Assembly (NCBI GenBank): GCA_965198095.1
Contig: OZ240239.1
Location: 3,844,001 to 3,908,000 of the forward strand
Direction: 5' to 3'
From: CBDFJH01 sp965198095
Lineage (GTDB): Bacteria > Latescibacterota > UBA2968 > GCA-2709665
DNA: 64,000 nucleotides
Shown here: positions 1 through 7,866 of the stretch, piece after piece
Position numbering within the stretch: the first letter of the stretch is position 1
Layout: each line of letters starts with the position of its first letter
Notes under the pieces: model-generated
What the model was told of the DNA's origin: nothing
The model's database searches: none
Seen by the model: the letters and a program-made list of their open reading frames with translations, nothing else
Position numbers and translations under genes: made by a program

Positions 1-2
1 TG

Positions 3-314
3 ACACGGGATTCCCGGTACGTTACGTTTTTAGACTCTGTCGGAAGAGGTTCGAAACTTCATCCGGCCGCGCTGCTGAACTGTTTGGAAAACGACTTTCT
101 TTCGCTTGTCGCGTCGACGCATCCGGAAGTGAGAGAGCTTCTCGACATGTTGGCCTCTGCCGGAGCGCTGGCTGGCTCCCTGTCCGGAAGCGGGTCGACG
201 CTTTATGGGGTTTTCGACGCGGTGCCGCGCGCCGAGGAGGCCGCCGGGTATCTGAACGCCGCCGGGTATCGGATCACGCTTTGCCGCGCAGTGCCGGGTA
301 ACCGTTCCGGTTAG
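3..314 (+). CDS. ispE: 4-diphosphocytidyl-2-C-methyl-D-erythritol kinase, C-terminal part
   Basis: The reading frame is open from the first bases of the window to the stop at 314, so only the last ~103 residues are seen. The C-terminal GHMP-kinase pattern is clear: LLNCLENDF followed by a GALAGSLSGSGSTLYGVF-type loop, the glycine/serine-rich signature of IspE. IspE phosphorylates CDP-methylerythritol in the cytosolic MEP isoprenoid pathway. It is followed 29 bases later by a tRNA gene, and IspE next to tRNA-Gln and ribosomal L25 is a familiar arrangement. The N-terminus lies outside the window. Confidence 0.85.
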   Translation, partial: TRDSRYVTFLDSVGRGSKLHPAALLNCLENDFLSLVASTHPEVRELLDMLASAGALAGSLSGSGSTLYGVFDAVPRAEEAAGYLNAAGYRITLCRAVPGNRSG

Positions 315-343
315 CGAAGACGGTGGCAGGACGGGTCTTGGGT

Positions 344-414
344 TGCCGGGTCGTCTAAGGGCAAGACCGCGGCCTTTGGAGCCGTTAATCGGGGTTCGAA
401 TCCCTGCCCGGCAG
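344..414 (+). tRNA. tRNA-Gln (anticodon TTG)
   Basis: A full cloverleaf can be drawn. The acceptor stem 344-350 pairs with 407-413, the anticodon stem 369-373 pairs with 381-385 around loop CTTTGGA (anticodon TTG), and the T-stem 390-394 pairs with 402-406 around TTCGAAT. The discriminator base is G414 and the CCA end is not encoded. The tRNA sits between ispE and rplY. Confidence 0.95.
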
Positions 415-461
415 TTCCTTTCCGGTAGCGGCCTCGGACGCCGCGAACGATTCTCGTTGAA

Positions 462-1154
462 ATGGCCGAAACCACTCTAGAATATGAACGCCGGGAAAAG
501 ACCGGCACACGGACGTCCAAGCGCCTGCGTCGAAACGGGCTGGTGCCGGCGGTCATCTATGGCGAAGGAGCGCCCGCCGTGCCCATCTCGGTGGATCACA
601 AGGTGCTTTGGGACATCCTCCATCATCGAGGCCGGAACACCATCGTCTCACTCCGGCTCGGCGAAGACCGCGGGGAAGATGCTCAGACCACGATCATCAA
701 AGACCTCCAGCACCATCCGATTCGGCGGGACATTCTTCACGTCGACTTCCATCGAATCTCTTTAACGGAGAAGATCGTTGTCGAGGTCTCCGTGGAGGCC
801 GTTGGATCGCCGGTTGGCGTTCGGGAAACGGGCGGTGTGCTGGAGCGCATGCTCCAGCGCGTGGAGGTGGAATGTCTGCCCGGGGAGATCCCGGACCGGA
901 TCGATGTAGATGTCACTTCGATGAACATCGGTGACGCCACGCACGTGTCGGATCTGGTTTTGGAAGGCGATACAAGGGTCATTACCGACGGCGATCGATC
1001 CGTGTTCGTGGTCGTCCCGCCGACGGTGGCCGTCGAATTGGAGGAGGAGGAAGTAGAAGCCGAGGCCGAGGCTGTGGAAGCGGAAGCGCAGCAACCCGAG
1101 GTCATCGAGCGAGGCAGGAAAGACGAGTCTGAAGCAGGGGGAGAATCGCAGTAG
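462..1154 (+). CDS. rplY: 50S ribosomal protein L25 (general stress protein CTC type)
   Basis: This 230-residue protein has the N-terminal 5S-rRNA-binding L25 domain (RREKTGTRTSKRLRRNGLVP, then VIYGEG) followed by the C-terminal beta domain of the long CTC form. The acidic, Glu/Ala-rich tail (residues ~188-230) is typical of long L25 proteins. It binds 5S rRNA in the large subunit. The start ATG at 462 has only a weak ribosome-binding site. The stop is 2 bases before the pth GTG start, so the two genes are probably translationally coupled. Confidence 0.93.
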   Translation: MAETTLEYERREKTGTRTSKRLRRNGLVPAVIYGEGAPAVPISVDHKVLWDILHHRGRNTIVSLRLGEDRGEDAQTTIIKDLQHHPIRRDILHVDFHRISLTEKIVVEVSVEAVGSPVGVRETGGVLERMLQRVEVECLPGEIPDRIDVDVTSMNIGDATHVSDLVLEGDTRVITDGDRSVFVVVPPTVAVELEEEEVEAEAEAVEAEAQQPEVIERGRKDESEAGGESQ

Positions 1155-1156
1155 AG

Positions 1157-1729
1157 GTGGGCAGCGATCTCAAGGCCGCGGTCGGTCTGGGCAATCCCGG
1201 AAGTCAGTACGTCGGGACACGGCACAATCTCGGCTTCCGGGTCGTCGAGCAGTTGCAGCGAAAGTTGGGAGGCGACTGGACGGAAACGCCGACCTTCGTC
1301 TTCTGTAACGTGTCTTGCGATTCGGGTCGGCTGCTCCTGGTGAAGCCCGGCACCTATATGAACAGAAGCGGTGTTGCCGTGGCGGACCTCCTCGAAACGT
1401 TCGACTTGGCGCCCGCCGACGTTCTGATGGTGTTGGATGACGTGAATCTGGATCCTGGACGGATTCGATTCCGGCGCTACGGAAGCCACGGGGGGCACAA
1501 CGGCCTGCGTTCCATCATCGACACGCTGGGCGGCTCCGGCTTTCCGAGACTCAGAATCGGCATCGGCAGGCCGCCCGAAAGCGCGGAGATGATCGACTAT
1601 GTGCTCAGCAAATTCGTCGAGGAGGATGAGGCGTCTGTGGAAGCATCCGTCCGTGCGGCGGCGGAGGGTGTGATCTGTTGGCGGACGCAGGGTCTGAACG
1701 CGGCGATGAATCGGTTCAACACAACTTGA
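1157..1729 (+). CDS. pth: peptidyl-tRNA hydrolase
   Basis: This 190-residue enzyme cleaves the ester bond of peptidyl-tRNAs that drop off the ribosome. The family signature VGLGNPGSQYVGTRHNLG lies at residues 9-26, giving the catalytic His23 and Asn13, and the KPGTYMNRSG and LDDVNLDPG motifs are present along with YGSHGGHNGLRS. Length matches the family. It starts with GTG, preceded by an AGGGGGAG stretch inside the rplY end. It follows rplY, a very common operon order, and precedes hppA by 24 bases. Confidence 0.95.
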   Translation: MGSDLKAAVGLGNPGSQYVGTRHNLGFRVVEQLQRKLGGDWTETPTFVFCNVSCDSGRLLLVKPGTYMNRSGVAVADLLETFDLAPADVLMVLDDVNLDPGRIRFRRYGSHGGHNGLRSIIDTLGGSGFPRLRIGIGRPPESAEMIDYVLSKFVEEDEASVEASVRAAAEGVICWRTQGLNAAMNRFNTT

Positions 1730-1753
1730 TACGTCAAGACTCGGTGAGGTAAG

Positions 1754-3766
1754 ATGCCCGTAACGTGGCCTCCCATACTGGGTGTGATCGGCCTCGGAAT
1801 TGCAGGGCTGATCTATGTCTGCATTCTGAGACATCCGGTCGGGACTGACCGGATGCGCGAGATTTCAGAGGCCATCCAGGAAGGTGCGATGGCCTTTCTT
1901 AAGCGGGAGTACGCCGTTCTTGCCTTTTTCATCACCCTCGTCTTTGTCTTGCTCTATCTGGGCATCCATCCCTCGACAGCCGTGGCCTTCCTGGGAGGGG
2001 CGCTCTGTTCGATCGGCGCCGGCTTCATCGGCATGCGGGCGGCCACCCGGGCAAACGTCAGGACCACCTGGGCCGCCAACCAAACGGGCGAGGCCAAGGC
2101 CCTGGAGGTGGCCTTTGCCGGCGGGACCGTGATGGGGCTGGCCGTGGCCAGCCTCGGAATGTTCGGCGTCGGCGTGTTGTTTTATTTCTACGGCAATCCC
2201 TCTCAGGCCGCCGTCATCAACGGCTTCGCGATGGGCGCGAGCTCCATTGCGCTTTTCGCTCGCGTCGGGGGAGGCATCTACACCAAGACGGCGGATGTGG
2301 GCGCCGACCTCGTGGGGAAGGTGGAGGCAGGCATCCCGGAGGACGACCCACGCAACCCGGCAGTGATCGCGGACAACGTGGGCGACAACGTGGGCGACGT
2401 CGCGGGCATGGGTGCCGATATCTTCGAGTCGTATGTCGGCTCGATCGTGGCGACGATCGCCATTGCCGCGACGGCCGGTTCGGCGCTGCTCAACCGGTTG
2501 GGGGGAGACGGCGCGCTGGAGCCGGCCGCAGTCAGAATGGCGGCCATGCAGCTGCCCCTGATCGTCGTGATGATCGGCTTCCTCGCCTCTCTGGTGGGCG
2601 TCGTCGCGGTGCGCGCGCTTCGATCTCTCGGCCCTGCCGCGGCGCTGAGAGGCGCTTCTTTCGTCGCGGCCCTGCTCATGTTCGCCGGGAGCTACTTCGC
2701 GATCCAGGAGATCGGCCTGTCGCTCGGCATCTTCCGGGCGATCCTGCTCGGCGGGCTGACCGGAACCGTGATCGGCCTGCTGACCGAGTACTACACCGGA
2801 GGCAAGCCGATTCGGAAGATCGCCGAGGCCGCCAAGACCGGGCCGGCGACGAACATCATATCCGGTCTGGCGGTCGGGATGGAGAGCGCGGCGCCGCCCG
2901 TGCTGGGCATCTGCGTGGCCATCGGCGGGGCTCACCACTTTGCCGGTCTCTACGGCATCGGCATCGCGGCCGTCGGGATGCTGGCGACGGTGGGGATAAC
3001 GATGGCCGTGGATGCCTACGGACCGATCGCCGACAACGCAGGCGGGATTTCCGAGATGTCGAAGCTGGGGCCCGAGACACGGAAGATTACGGATGGACTG
3101 GATGCACTCGGAAATACGACGGCGGCCATGGGCAAGGGGTTCGCGATCGGGTCGGCGGCGCTCACGGCGCTGGCCCTCTTCTCGGCCTACACCGCGTCGG
3201 TCAAACTGGAAGTGATCAACCTGACGTCGCCGATGGTGGTGATCGGATTGTTCATCGGCGGGATCATTCCCTTCCTGGTCGCGGCGCAGACGATGACTTC
3301 GGTGGGCCGGGCGGCCTTTCTCATGGTGGAAGAGGTGAGGCGTCAGTTCCGGGAGATTCCCGGTTTGATGGAAGGGACGGGCAGGCCGGATACGCGACGC
3401 TGCGTGGACATCAGCACGATTGCGGCCCTCCGCGAGATGATCCTGCCCGGCCTCGTCGCCGTGGTTTCGCCGATCGCGGTCGGATTCCTGCTGGGCAGGG
3501 AGGCACTGGGCGGCATGCTGGCCGGAGCGACGCTGAGCGGCGTGCTCATGGCCCTGATGATGGCGAACAGTGGCGGTGCGCTCGACAACGGCAAGAAATG
3601 GATCGAGGAAGGGAATCTGGGCGGCAAGGGATCGGAGACCCACAAGGCCGCAGTCGTGGGAGACACGGTCGGAGATCCCTTGAAGGATACCGCCGGACCC
3701 TCGATGAACATCCTCATCAAGCTGATGTCGGTCGTCTCGCTGGTACTGGCGCCGTTACTGGTTTGA
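1754..3766 (+). CDS. hppA: membrane-bound proton/sodium-translocating pyrophosphatase, K+-dependent type
   Basis: This 670-residue multi-spanning membrane protein couples pyrophosphate hydrolysis to cation pumping. The substrate-site motif DVGADLVGKVE followed by the Asp-rich DNVGDNVGDVAGMGAD stretch (about residues 177-226) and the second Asp/Lys cluster (DNGKKWIEEG, VVGDTVGDPLKDTAGPS) are intact. The diagnostic segment GNTTAAMGKG (about residues 452-461) has Ala, not Lys, at the K+-determinant position, which marks the K+-dependent subfamily, as in plant vacuolar enzymes. Whether H+ or Na+ is pumped cannot be told from what I examined. It lies between pth and the rpsF operon, and may also serve energy recovery from biosynthetic pyrophosphate. 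Confidence 0.93.
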   Translation: MPVTWPPILGVIGLGIAGLIYVCILRHPVGTDRMREISEAIQEGAMAFLKREYAVLAFFITLVFVLLYLGIHPSTAVAFLGGALCSIGAGFIGMRAATRANVRTTWAANQTGEAKALEVAFAGGTVMGLAVASLGMFGVGVLFYFYGNPSQAAVINGFAMGASSIALFARVGGGIYTKTADVGADLVGKVEAGIPEDDPRNPAVIADNVGDNVGDVAGMGADIFESYVGSIVATIAIAATAGSALLNRLGGDGALEPAAVRMAAMQLPLIVVMIGFLASLVGVVAVRALRSLGPAAALRGASFVAALLMFAGSYFAIQEIGLSLGIFRAILLGGLTGTVIGLLTEYYTGGKPIRKIAEAAKTGPATNIISGLAVGMESAAPPVLGICVAIGGAHHFAGLYGIGIAAVGMLATVGITMAVDAYGPIADNAGGISEMSKLGPETRKITDGLDALGNTTAAMGKGFAIGSAALTALALFSAYTASVKLEVINLTSPMVVIGLFIGGIIPFLVAAQTMTSVGRAAFLMVEEVRRQFREIPGLMEGTGRPDTRRCVDISTIAALREMILPGLVAVVSPIAVGFLLGREALGGMLAGATLSGVLMALMMANSGGALDNGKKWIEEGNLGGKGSETHKAAVVGDTVGDPLKDTAGPSMNILIKLMSVVSLVLAPLLV

Positions 3767-3786
3767 AAACGATGAGGGGAGGCGCG

Positions 3787-4197
3787 ATGGCAAGGCGCTA
3801 TGAAATCTCGCTGATTTTGGACGCACAGCTCTCCGAGGAGGATATTGACGGGGCGATCGAGCGATGTGAAGGCTTCCTCACGGGTGAGGGCGCCAGGATC
3901 GTCGATGTGAATCGGATGGGTCTGCGGAAGCTGGCGTACGAGTTGGGTAAACATCAGCGGGGGTTCTACGCGTTCATTCAATTCGATGCCGAATCCGAGA
4001 TGCTTCCCGAGTTGGATCGACGTTGCAAGCTGGAAGAGTCCGTACTCCGGCATATGGTTCTGGTGAGCGAGGACAAGGCGGAGGCCGAGTCCCAAGACGC
4101 CGCGGTTGAAGCGAACGAAGCGGTCGACGCGCCGGCGGACGCGCCGGAAACTTCAGAGAAGGACGCGCCGGAAGCACGAGGGGGCAGGCATGAATGA
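3787..4197 (+). CDS. rpsF: 30S ribosomal protein S6
   Basis: The ATG at 3787 is preceded by GAGGGGAGG and gives MARRYEISLILD, the usual S6 start; upstream in-frame codons run back into hppA and are not used. The ferredoxin-like S6 domain covers residues ~1-95, including GLRKLAYELGKHQRGFYAF. The ~40-residue Ala/Asp/Glu-rich tail is longer than in E. coli and probably disordered. It binds S18 on the 30S platform. The stop overlaps the rpsR start by 8 bases. Confidence 0.93.
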   Translation: MARRYEISLILDAQLSEEDIDGAIERCEGFLTGEGARIVDVNRMGLRKLAYELGKHQRGFYAFIQFDAESEMLPELDRRCKLEESVLRHMVLVSEDKAEAESQDAAVEANEAVDAPADAPETSEKDAPEARGGRHE

Positions 4198-4420
4198 GCG
4201 AAGAGTACGCGTGAAGATCTGTCGCTTTTGCGACGACAAATCGCTGAGGATCGACTATAAGGACGAGCGATCGCTCAGGCGGTTCATCACTGAACGCGGC
4301 AAGATCACTCCAAGGCGGATGTCCGGGACGTGTGCGCGACACCAGCGCCAGGTGACGCGGGCGATCAAGCGGGCACGTCAGATCGCGCTGCTGCCGTTCG
4401 CCTCCGAGGCCGTGAGGTAG
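4190..4420 (+). CDS. rpsR: 30S ribosomal protein S18 (cysteine-containing form)
   Basis: The protein starts at the ATG in the rpsF tail (MNERRVRVKICRFC) and is 76 residues long, normal for S18. CRFC and the later TCARHQRQV supply Cys/His ligands, which suggests the zinc-binding (C+) form of S18. The core LRRFITERGKITPRRMSG is conserved. It pairs with S6, and the overlap with rpsF indicates coupled translation. Confidence 0.93.
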   Translation: MNERRVRVKICRFCDDKSLRIDYKDERSLRRFITERGKITPRRMSGTCARHQRQVTRAIKRARQIALLPFASEAVR

Positions 4421-4431
4421 GGAGAGACTGC

Positions 4432-4875
4432 ATGAAAGTGATTCTTACGAAAAATCTGGATGGACTCGGGGCGTTGGGCCAGATCGTTGACGTCAAGGAC
4501 GGATACGCGCGGAACTATCTGCTGCCTAGAAGTCTGGCGTTGGTGGCCAGCAAGGGCAACACCGCAGTCTACGAGGAGATGCGGCGCCAGAAGCAGGCCC
4601 AGGTGACGCGAGCGAAGCGGACGGCCGAGACCCTTGCGAAGACGGTGGAAAAGGCCTCCTGCACGGTTCCGGTGGCGGTGGGAGAGGAAGACCGGATCTA
4701 CGGGTCGGTCACGGCGCAGCGGATCGCCGATCTCCTGAAGGAACAGGGGATCGACATCGACCGCCGGAGTGTCCGGCTTGAAGAACCGATAAAGGCTTTG
4801 GGCGTCTACGACGTGCCCATTCACCTGCATCCCGAAGTGGAGGCGAAGGTCAAGGTCTGGGTGGTACGGGAGTAG
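4432..4875 (+). CDS. rplI: 50S ribosomal protein L9
   Basis: This 147-residue protein has the N-terminal L9 domain (MKVILTKNLDGLGALGQIVD, then VKDGYARNYLLPRSLA), the connecting helix and the C-terminal RNA-binding domain. The start ATG has a GGAGAG site 6 bases upstream. It is the last gene of rpsF-rpsR-rplI and is followed 13 bases later by an intrinsic terminator. Confidence 0.94.
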   Translation: MKVILTKNLDGLGALGQIVDVKDGYARNYLLPRSLALVASKGNTAVYEEMRRQKQAQVTRAKRTAETLAKTVEKASCTVPVAVGEEDRIYGSVTAQRIADLLKEQGIDIDRRSVRLEEPIKALGVYDVPIHLHPEVEAKVKVWVVRE

Positions 4876-4888
4876 CGGAACAGGTATG

Positions 4889-4929
4889 AAAAGGCGGGGG
4901 ACGACGACTGTTCGTCCCCCGCCTTTTTG
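4889..4929 (+). terminator. intrinsic terminator after rplI
   Basis: A 16-bp perfect stem (4889-4904 with 4912-4927) of AAAAGGCGGGGGACGA and its complement around a 7-base loop ends in a T run. It sits between the convergent rplI and FGE genes and, being A-rich on one side and T-rich on the other, could work in both directions. Confidence 0.9.
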
Positions 4930-5005
4930 TTTGCAAGGCCCGCGTTCCGGAGGCTGCCTGCACGTGTCGTGGCGCTCCTTTCACGGATGCGGACCGGAAC
5001 TCACC

Positions 5006-5962
5006 TCACGCGTCGCGGGCGCAGCGAAACCCGATGTTTCCGGTGGCGCTTTCCGGCGTATTGGCGCTTCGGGCGGCCACCCGGTACCGGTTGCAGTAGG
5101 AATCGTGGCAGAGATATGAACCTCCGCGCATCACCTTTGCGCCGCCGGACTTCGGTCCCTTCGGGTTTGTTCGCCGCTCCTGAAGGTGGAAATCGGGGCT
5201 GAACCAATCGGCGCACCATTCCCATACATTGCCGGACACGTTGTAAAGACCGAAGCCGTTCGGCCGGAATGAACGAGCCGGGGCCGTGCCTGCATATCCG
5301 TCTTCACTTGAGTTGTAGTCGGGAAAGCTTCCCTGCCAGATGTTGCACGCGTGCCTGCCGTTCGGGAGCAGATCGTCGCCCCACGGATAGGTCTTGCCGC
5401 AGAGCCCGCCCCTTGCGGCGAACTCCCATTCCGCTTCGGTCGGCAGCCGTTTTCCGCTCCATTCAGCGTAGGCCGCGGCGTCGTTCCAGGAGATGTGAAC
5501 GACAGGGTGATCCGCACGATTCCGGACGTTCGATCCGGGGCCTTCCGGGTGATTCCAGCAGGCGCCCTCGACCGGCCACCACCACGGCGTGTCCAGCACG
5601 GTACGGGTGACGGTGCAAGCTGCCTCCGGTGAGACGAAGCTGTGAAAAACGAAGGACCATCCGTAGCGCTCTGCCTCCGTCTCGAAGCGGGCGGCCTTCA
5701 CGAATCGGGAGAACTGGGCGTTCGTGACGGCGAACCTGTCCAGGTAGAAGGGGTCGATCCGGACCCTCCTTTGAGGCCCTTCACCGTCATCGGGGAAACC
5801 GATCTTGTCATCCGTCCCCATCAGGAACGCTCCCCCCGGCAGAAACGTCATCTCGTTATGGCCGGTTTTTCTGCCCCGCGCGCGAACACGTGGCTTCTTT
5901 TTCGGTCTTCGACCGGGCGTTGGCCGTTGAGCGGCGCAACACGGGGGCTGAGAGCCAGCCAA
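5006..5962 (-). CDS. formylglycine-generating enzyme (sulfatase-activating, SUMF1 family)
   Basis: This protein of up to 318 residues has the complete SUMF1 fold: FLPGGAFLMGTDD near the start, PVVHISWNDAAAYAEWSGKR, LPTEAEWEFAARGG, and NVSGNVWEWCADW. Unlike most SUMF1 relatives it has both catalytic cysteines, Cys285 and Cys290 in GGSYLCHDSYCNRYR, so it is probably a genuine copper-dependent enzyme that oxidises a sulfatase cysteine to formylglycine. No sulfatase gene is in the window. The first ~37 residues are basic and poorly conserved; an internal Met at 5851 gives MTFLPGG but seems too short, so the true start is uncertain. Confidence 0.88.
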   Translation of the reverse strand: MAGSQPPCCAAQRPTPGRRPKKKPRVRARGRKTGHNEMTFLPGGAFLMGTDDKIGFPDDGEGPQRRVRIDPFYLDRFAVTNAQFSRFVKAARFETEAERYGWSFVFHSFVSPEAACTVTRTVLDTPWWWPVEGACWNHPEGPGSNVRNRADHPVVHISWNDAAAYAEWSGKRLPTEAEWEFAARGGLCGKTYPWGDDLLPNGRHACNIWQGSFPDYNSSEDGYAGTAPARSFRPNGFGLYNVSGNVWEWCADWFSPDFHLQERRTNPKGPKSGGAKVMRGGSYLCHDSYCNRYRVAARSANTPESATGNIGFRCARDA

Positions 5963-6104
5963 GACGGTCGCTCCTTTCCGTTGAGAGCTTCAAGGGGAAG
6001 GGTACGCCGCAGCCGATCGGGTGTCAAGCTGATCGACGTCTGAAGGCGACCGGGGTGGAAAACCGGACGTGCGGAAGTCGCCGGGCAAAGGCGAGGGAAC
6101 GGGG

Positions 6105-6374
6105 ATGAGCTCGATGCGTCGGGTTCGCCGGACGCCTGCTTTCGAGTCGGCTGATCGCCCCGGTCGCGTGAACGCCGGCGGTGCCGGGCACGATTTGGGC
6201 AGAAATATTCGCCGTTACGCGGAAATCGTGATTGAAAGCACGCGGCTCCCCCCACCGATCCACGATGATCCGGCGGATCAGATCATCGTTGCCTCGGCCC
6301 GATTGCGCCATGCGGCCGTTTTGACCGCAGATCGACTGATTTCAACCTATCCTCACGTCCGTAGCATCTGGTGA
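6105..6374 (+). pseudogene. C-terminal remnant of a PIN-domain (VapC-type) toxin
   Basis: The last ~50 residues of this frame read EIVIESTRLPPPIHDDPADQ and then IIVASARLRHAAVLTADRLI, which is the C-terminal half of PIN-domain ribonucleases (the DPADR.IVATA...LLTAD pattern with the last acidic residues). Upstream, where the first PIN acidic residue and core should be, the frame codes for unrelated basic sequence. It therefore looks like a truncated toxin gene. No VapB-like antitoxin is seen next to it. Confidence 0.65.
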
Positions 6375-6586
6375 AGCCCGCATCGCCCGGCTTCCGTCGA
6401 GACCGGACCCCGGCGAGTTGTAGATTCGTTCCCGCTTCGACGCGCGCCACCGGCCTTTCCCGTTCGTTGTCCAAGGTGAACGCACAATCGTCCGGTGCGA
6501 CAAGGCAAAGGCGACAGAATCGGTGGAGCCGACATGGCCGTCATCATAGGAAGTCGTCTGCCCCCACGACACTGCCGGATCAAGCA

Positions 6587-6617
6587 GAAAAGCGAGGACC
6601 ATCGGACCTCGCTTTTG
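6587..6617. terminator. probable bidirectional terminator hairpin
   Basis: AAAAGCGAGG (6588-6597) pairs perfectly with CCTCGCTTTT (6607-6616) around a short loop, with A and T runs on the two sides. It lies in the ~400-base non-coding stretch (6375-6780) between the PIN remnant and the convergent DUF4383-like gene; nothing else is seen in that stretch. Confidence 0.7.
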
Positions 6618-6780
6618 CGTTTCCTCCTGGTTGCCAAATCGGCTATGTCAGGCCGATTCAAACGTCGGACGCGCTCTGCTCCCTTTTGGGACTCGAATTC
6701 GGATCGGTTCCGACGTTCCGGGCGGCAGAGCTGCCGCCGCGCTCCAAGACCCCTCCTGATTCAGGGGCTCGCCACGGAAG

Positions 6781-7164
6781 TCAGTCATCCGTCTGCGTTG
6801 CCCCTTTCGGTTCACCGCCGCTTTCCGGCAACCCGATCAGAAACCCGCTTGTCCCCACAATGCTATGGAGAATCGTATCTACCCTGTTGAAGGCATCCAG
6901 CCCCGCGAAGTCCGGATGCACCCACCCGAAAGCGGCCACAAAAAGGAAAAATGCACCGTTGATCAGGCAGAAAGGCCTCCAGAACCGCTCGTTGCGCCAC
7001 CCGAAGATGAGCACGCCCGCGCCCACAAGCGTGTGGAAAAGCTTGTGCCAGGTCTCCGGCCGGTGGCCGAACTGGTAATAGTCTGCAACCAGGCTCAAAA
7101 AGACCGACAGAAAAAATAGCCCGACGACTCTCGTGTAGCATTTCTGAAACGTCCGTGCGTTCAT
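6781..7164 (-). CDS. small four-helix membrane protein, DUF4383-like
   Basis: From the Met at 7164 (MNARTFQKCY) this 127-residue protein has four hydrophobic segments: VVGLFFLSVFLSLVAD, LFHTLVGAGVLIFGW, LINGAFFLFVAAFGW and ILHSIVGTSGFLIGL. The helix pattern and the DTILHSIVG motif resemble the DUF4383 family of membrane proteins of unknown function. An alternative start at 7230 would add 22 residues. The upstream sequence is a decayed Sel1 gene on the same strand. Function is unknown. Confidence 0.6.
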   Translation of the reverse strand: MNARTFQKCYTRVVGLFFLSVFLSLVADYYQFGHRPETWHKLFHTLVGAGVLIFGWRNERFWRPFCLINGAFFLFVAAFGWVHPDFAGLDAFNRVDTILHSIVGTSGFLIGLPESGGEPKGATQTDD

Positions 7165-7192
7165 GTCTACACGTTTTCCCGTGATAAGCGCT

Positions 7193-7438
7193 TCATCTTG
7201 TCCTCGAACGTCCTGCCGTGCTGCTGCCATTCCCCATCAGAACGACGTTTCTCCTGCCACTCGCGGGCTCGCGCCGCTGGACCTCGGCGACCTGCTCCGC
7301 CGTCATCTCCTTTGCAAGCTCGTCGCGGAGCTTCGGTGCATCTTCATGACCGTTGGCGGCGGCGGGAGTGAAAAACGTGTGCCCGGCAACGTAATCCTGG
7401 GGAACCCCCTGCCGTTTGCGTAGAAGAAAAGTATCCAC
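7193..7438 (-). pseudogene. remnant of a Sel1-repeat protein
   Basis: The segment HTFFTPAAANGHEDAPKLRD and the following ELAKEMTAEQVAEVQR match the usual last repeat and C-terminal end of Sel1/TPR-like proteins (A.MWFNLAAA.G...A...RD..A..MT..Q...AQ). The upstream repeats are missing and the end is fused to unrelated residues, so this is a gene fragment. Sel1 proteins act as protein-interaction scaffolds. Confidence 0.6.
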
Positions 7439-7548
7439 GAAGCGGGTATTATACTAACTATTTCCGAGATAAGACACTGGCCGTCACGGCATCAGTATCG
7501 AACCTTTCCCTCCACCCTGCGTTTTGTCCGTCAATCATGCGTGACATT

Positions 7549-7567
7549 ATTAACGGAAGTCGTTATT
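7549..7567. promoter_or_regulatory. possible operator of the higBA pair
   Basis: TAACG (7551-7555) and CGTTA (7561-7565) form an inverted repeat separated by GAAGT, ending 9 bases before the higB start codon. HigA-type antitoxins repress from such palindromes. The assignment rests on position and symmetry only. Confidence 0.3.
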
Positions 7568-7574
7568 ATCGTGC

Positions 7575-7857
7575 ATGATCAAATCCTTTAATGACAAGGA
7601 AACCGGGAAGATTTTTCGCGGCCGTTTTTCCTTGAAATTGCCGCAGATTATTCAACGAACGGCTGCGCGAAAAGCTTGAGCAACTCAACGCGGCCACGGT
7701 CCTTGATACCCTGCGTGTACCGCCTGGCAACCGGCTCGAAGCGTTGACTCGTGATCGACAAGGGCAGCATGGCATTCGTGTGAACGATCAGTGGCGGGTG
7801 TGCTTTGTGTGGCGTGACGATCACGCCTTTGACGTCGAGATCGTCGATGACCACTGA
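7575..7857 (+). pseudogene. higB: HigB-family toxin, frameshifted
   Basis: The frame starts MIKSFNDKETGKIFRGRFSL, a typical HigB/RelE-fold mRNA interferase start, and runs to a TGA at codon 36. Removing one A from the AAAA run near 7670 restores the rest of the family (ARKLEQLNAATVLDTLRVPP, then NRLEALTRDRQGQHGIRVND and QWRVCFVW) to the stop at 7857. The 283-base span is one base too long for a frame, as expected from a single insertion. It precedes higA by 9 bases, the normal HigBA order. A sequencing error is possible, but higA is also broken. Confidence 0.8.
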
Positions 7858-7866
7858 GGAGAGACC

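Noticed and set aside
1865..3643. Long minus-strand frame opposite hppA
   Set aside because: hppA is intact and well conserved; the antisense product is rich in Arg/His and resembles nothing.
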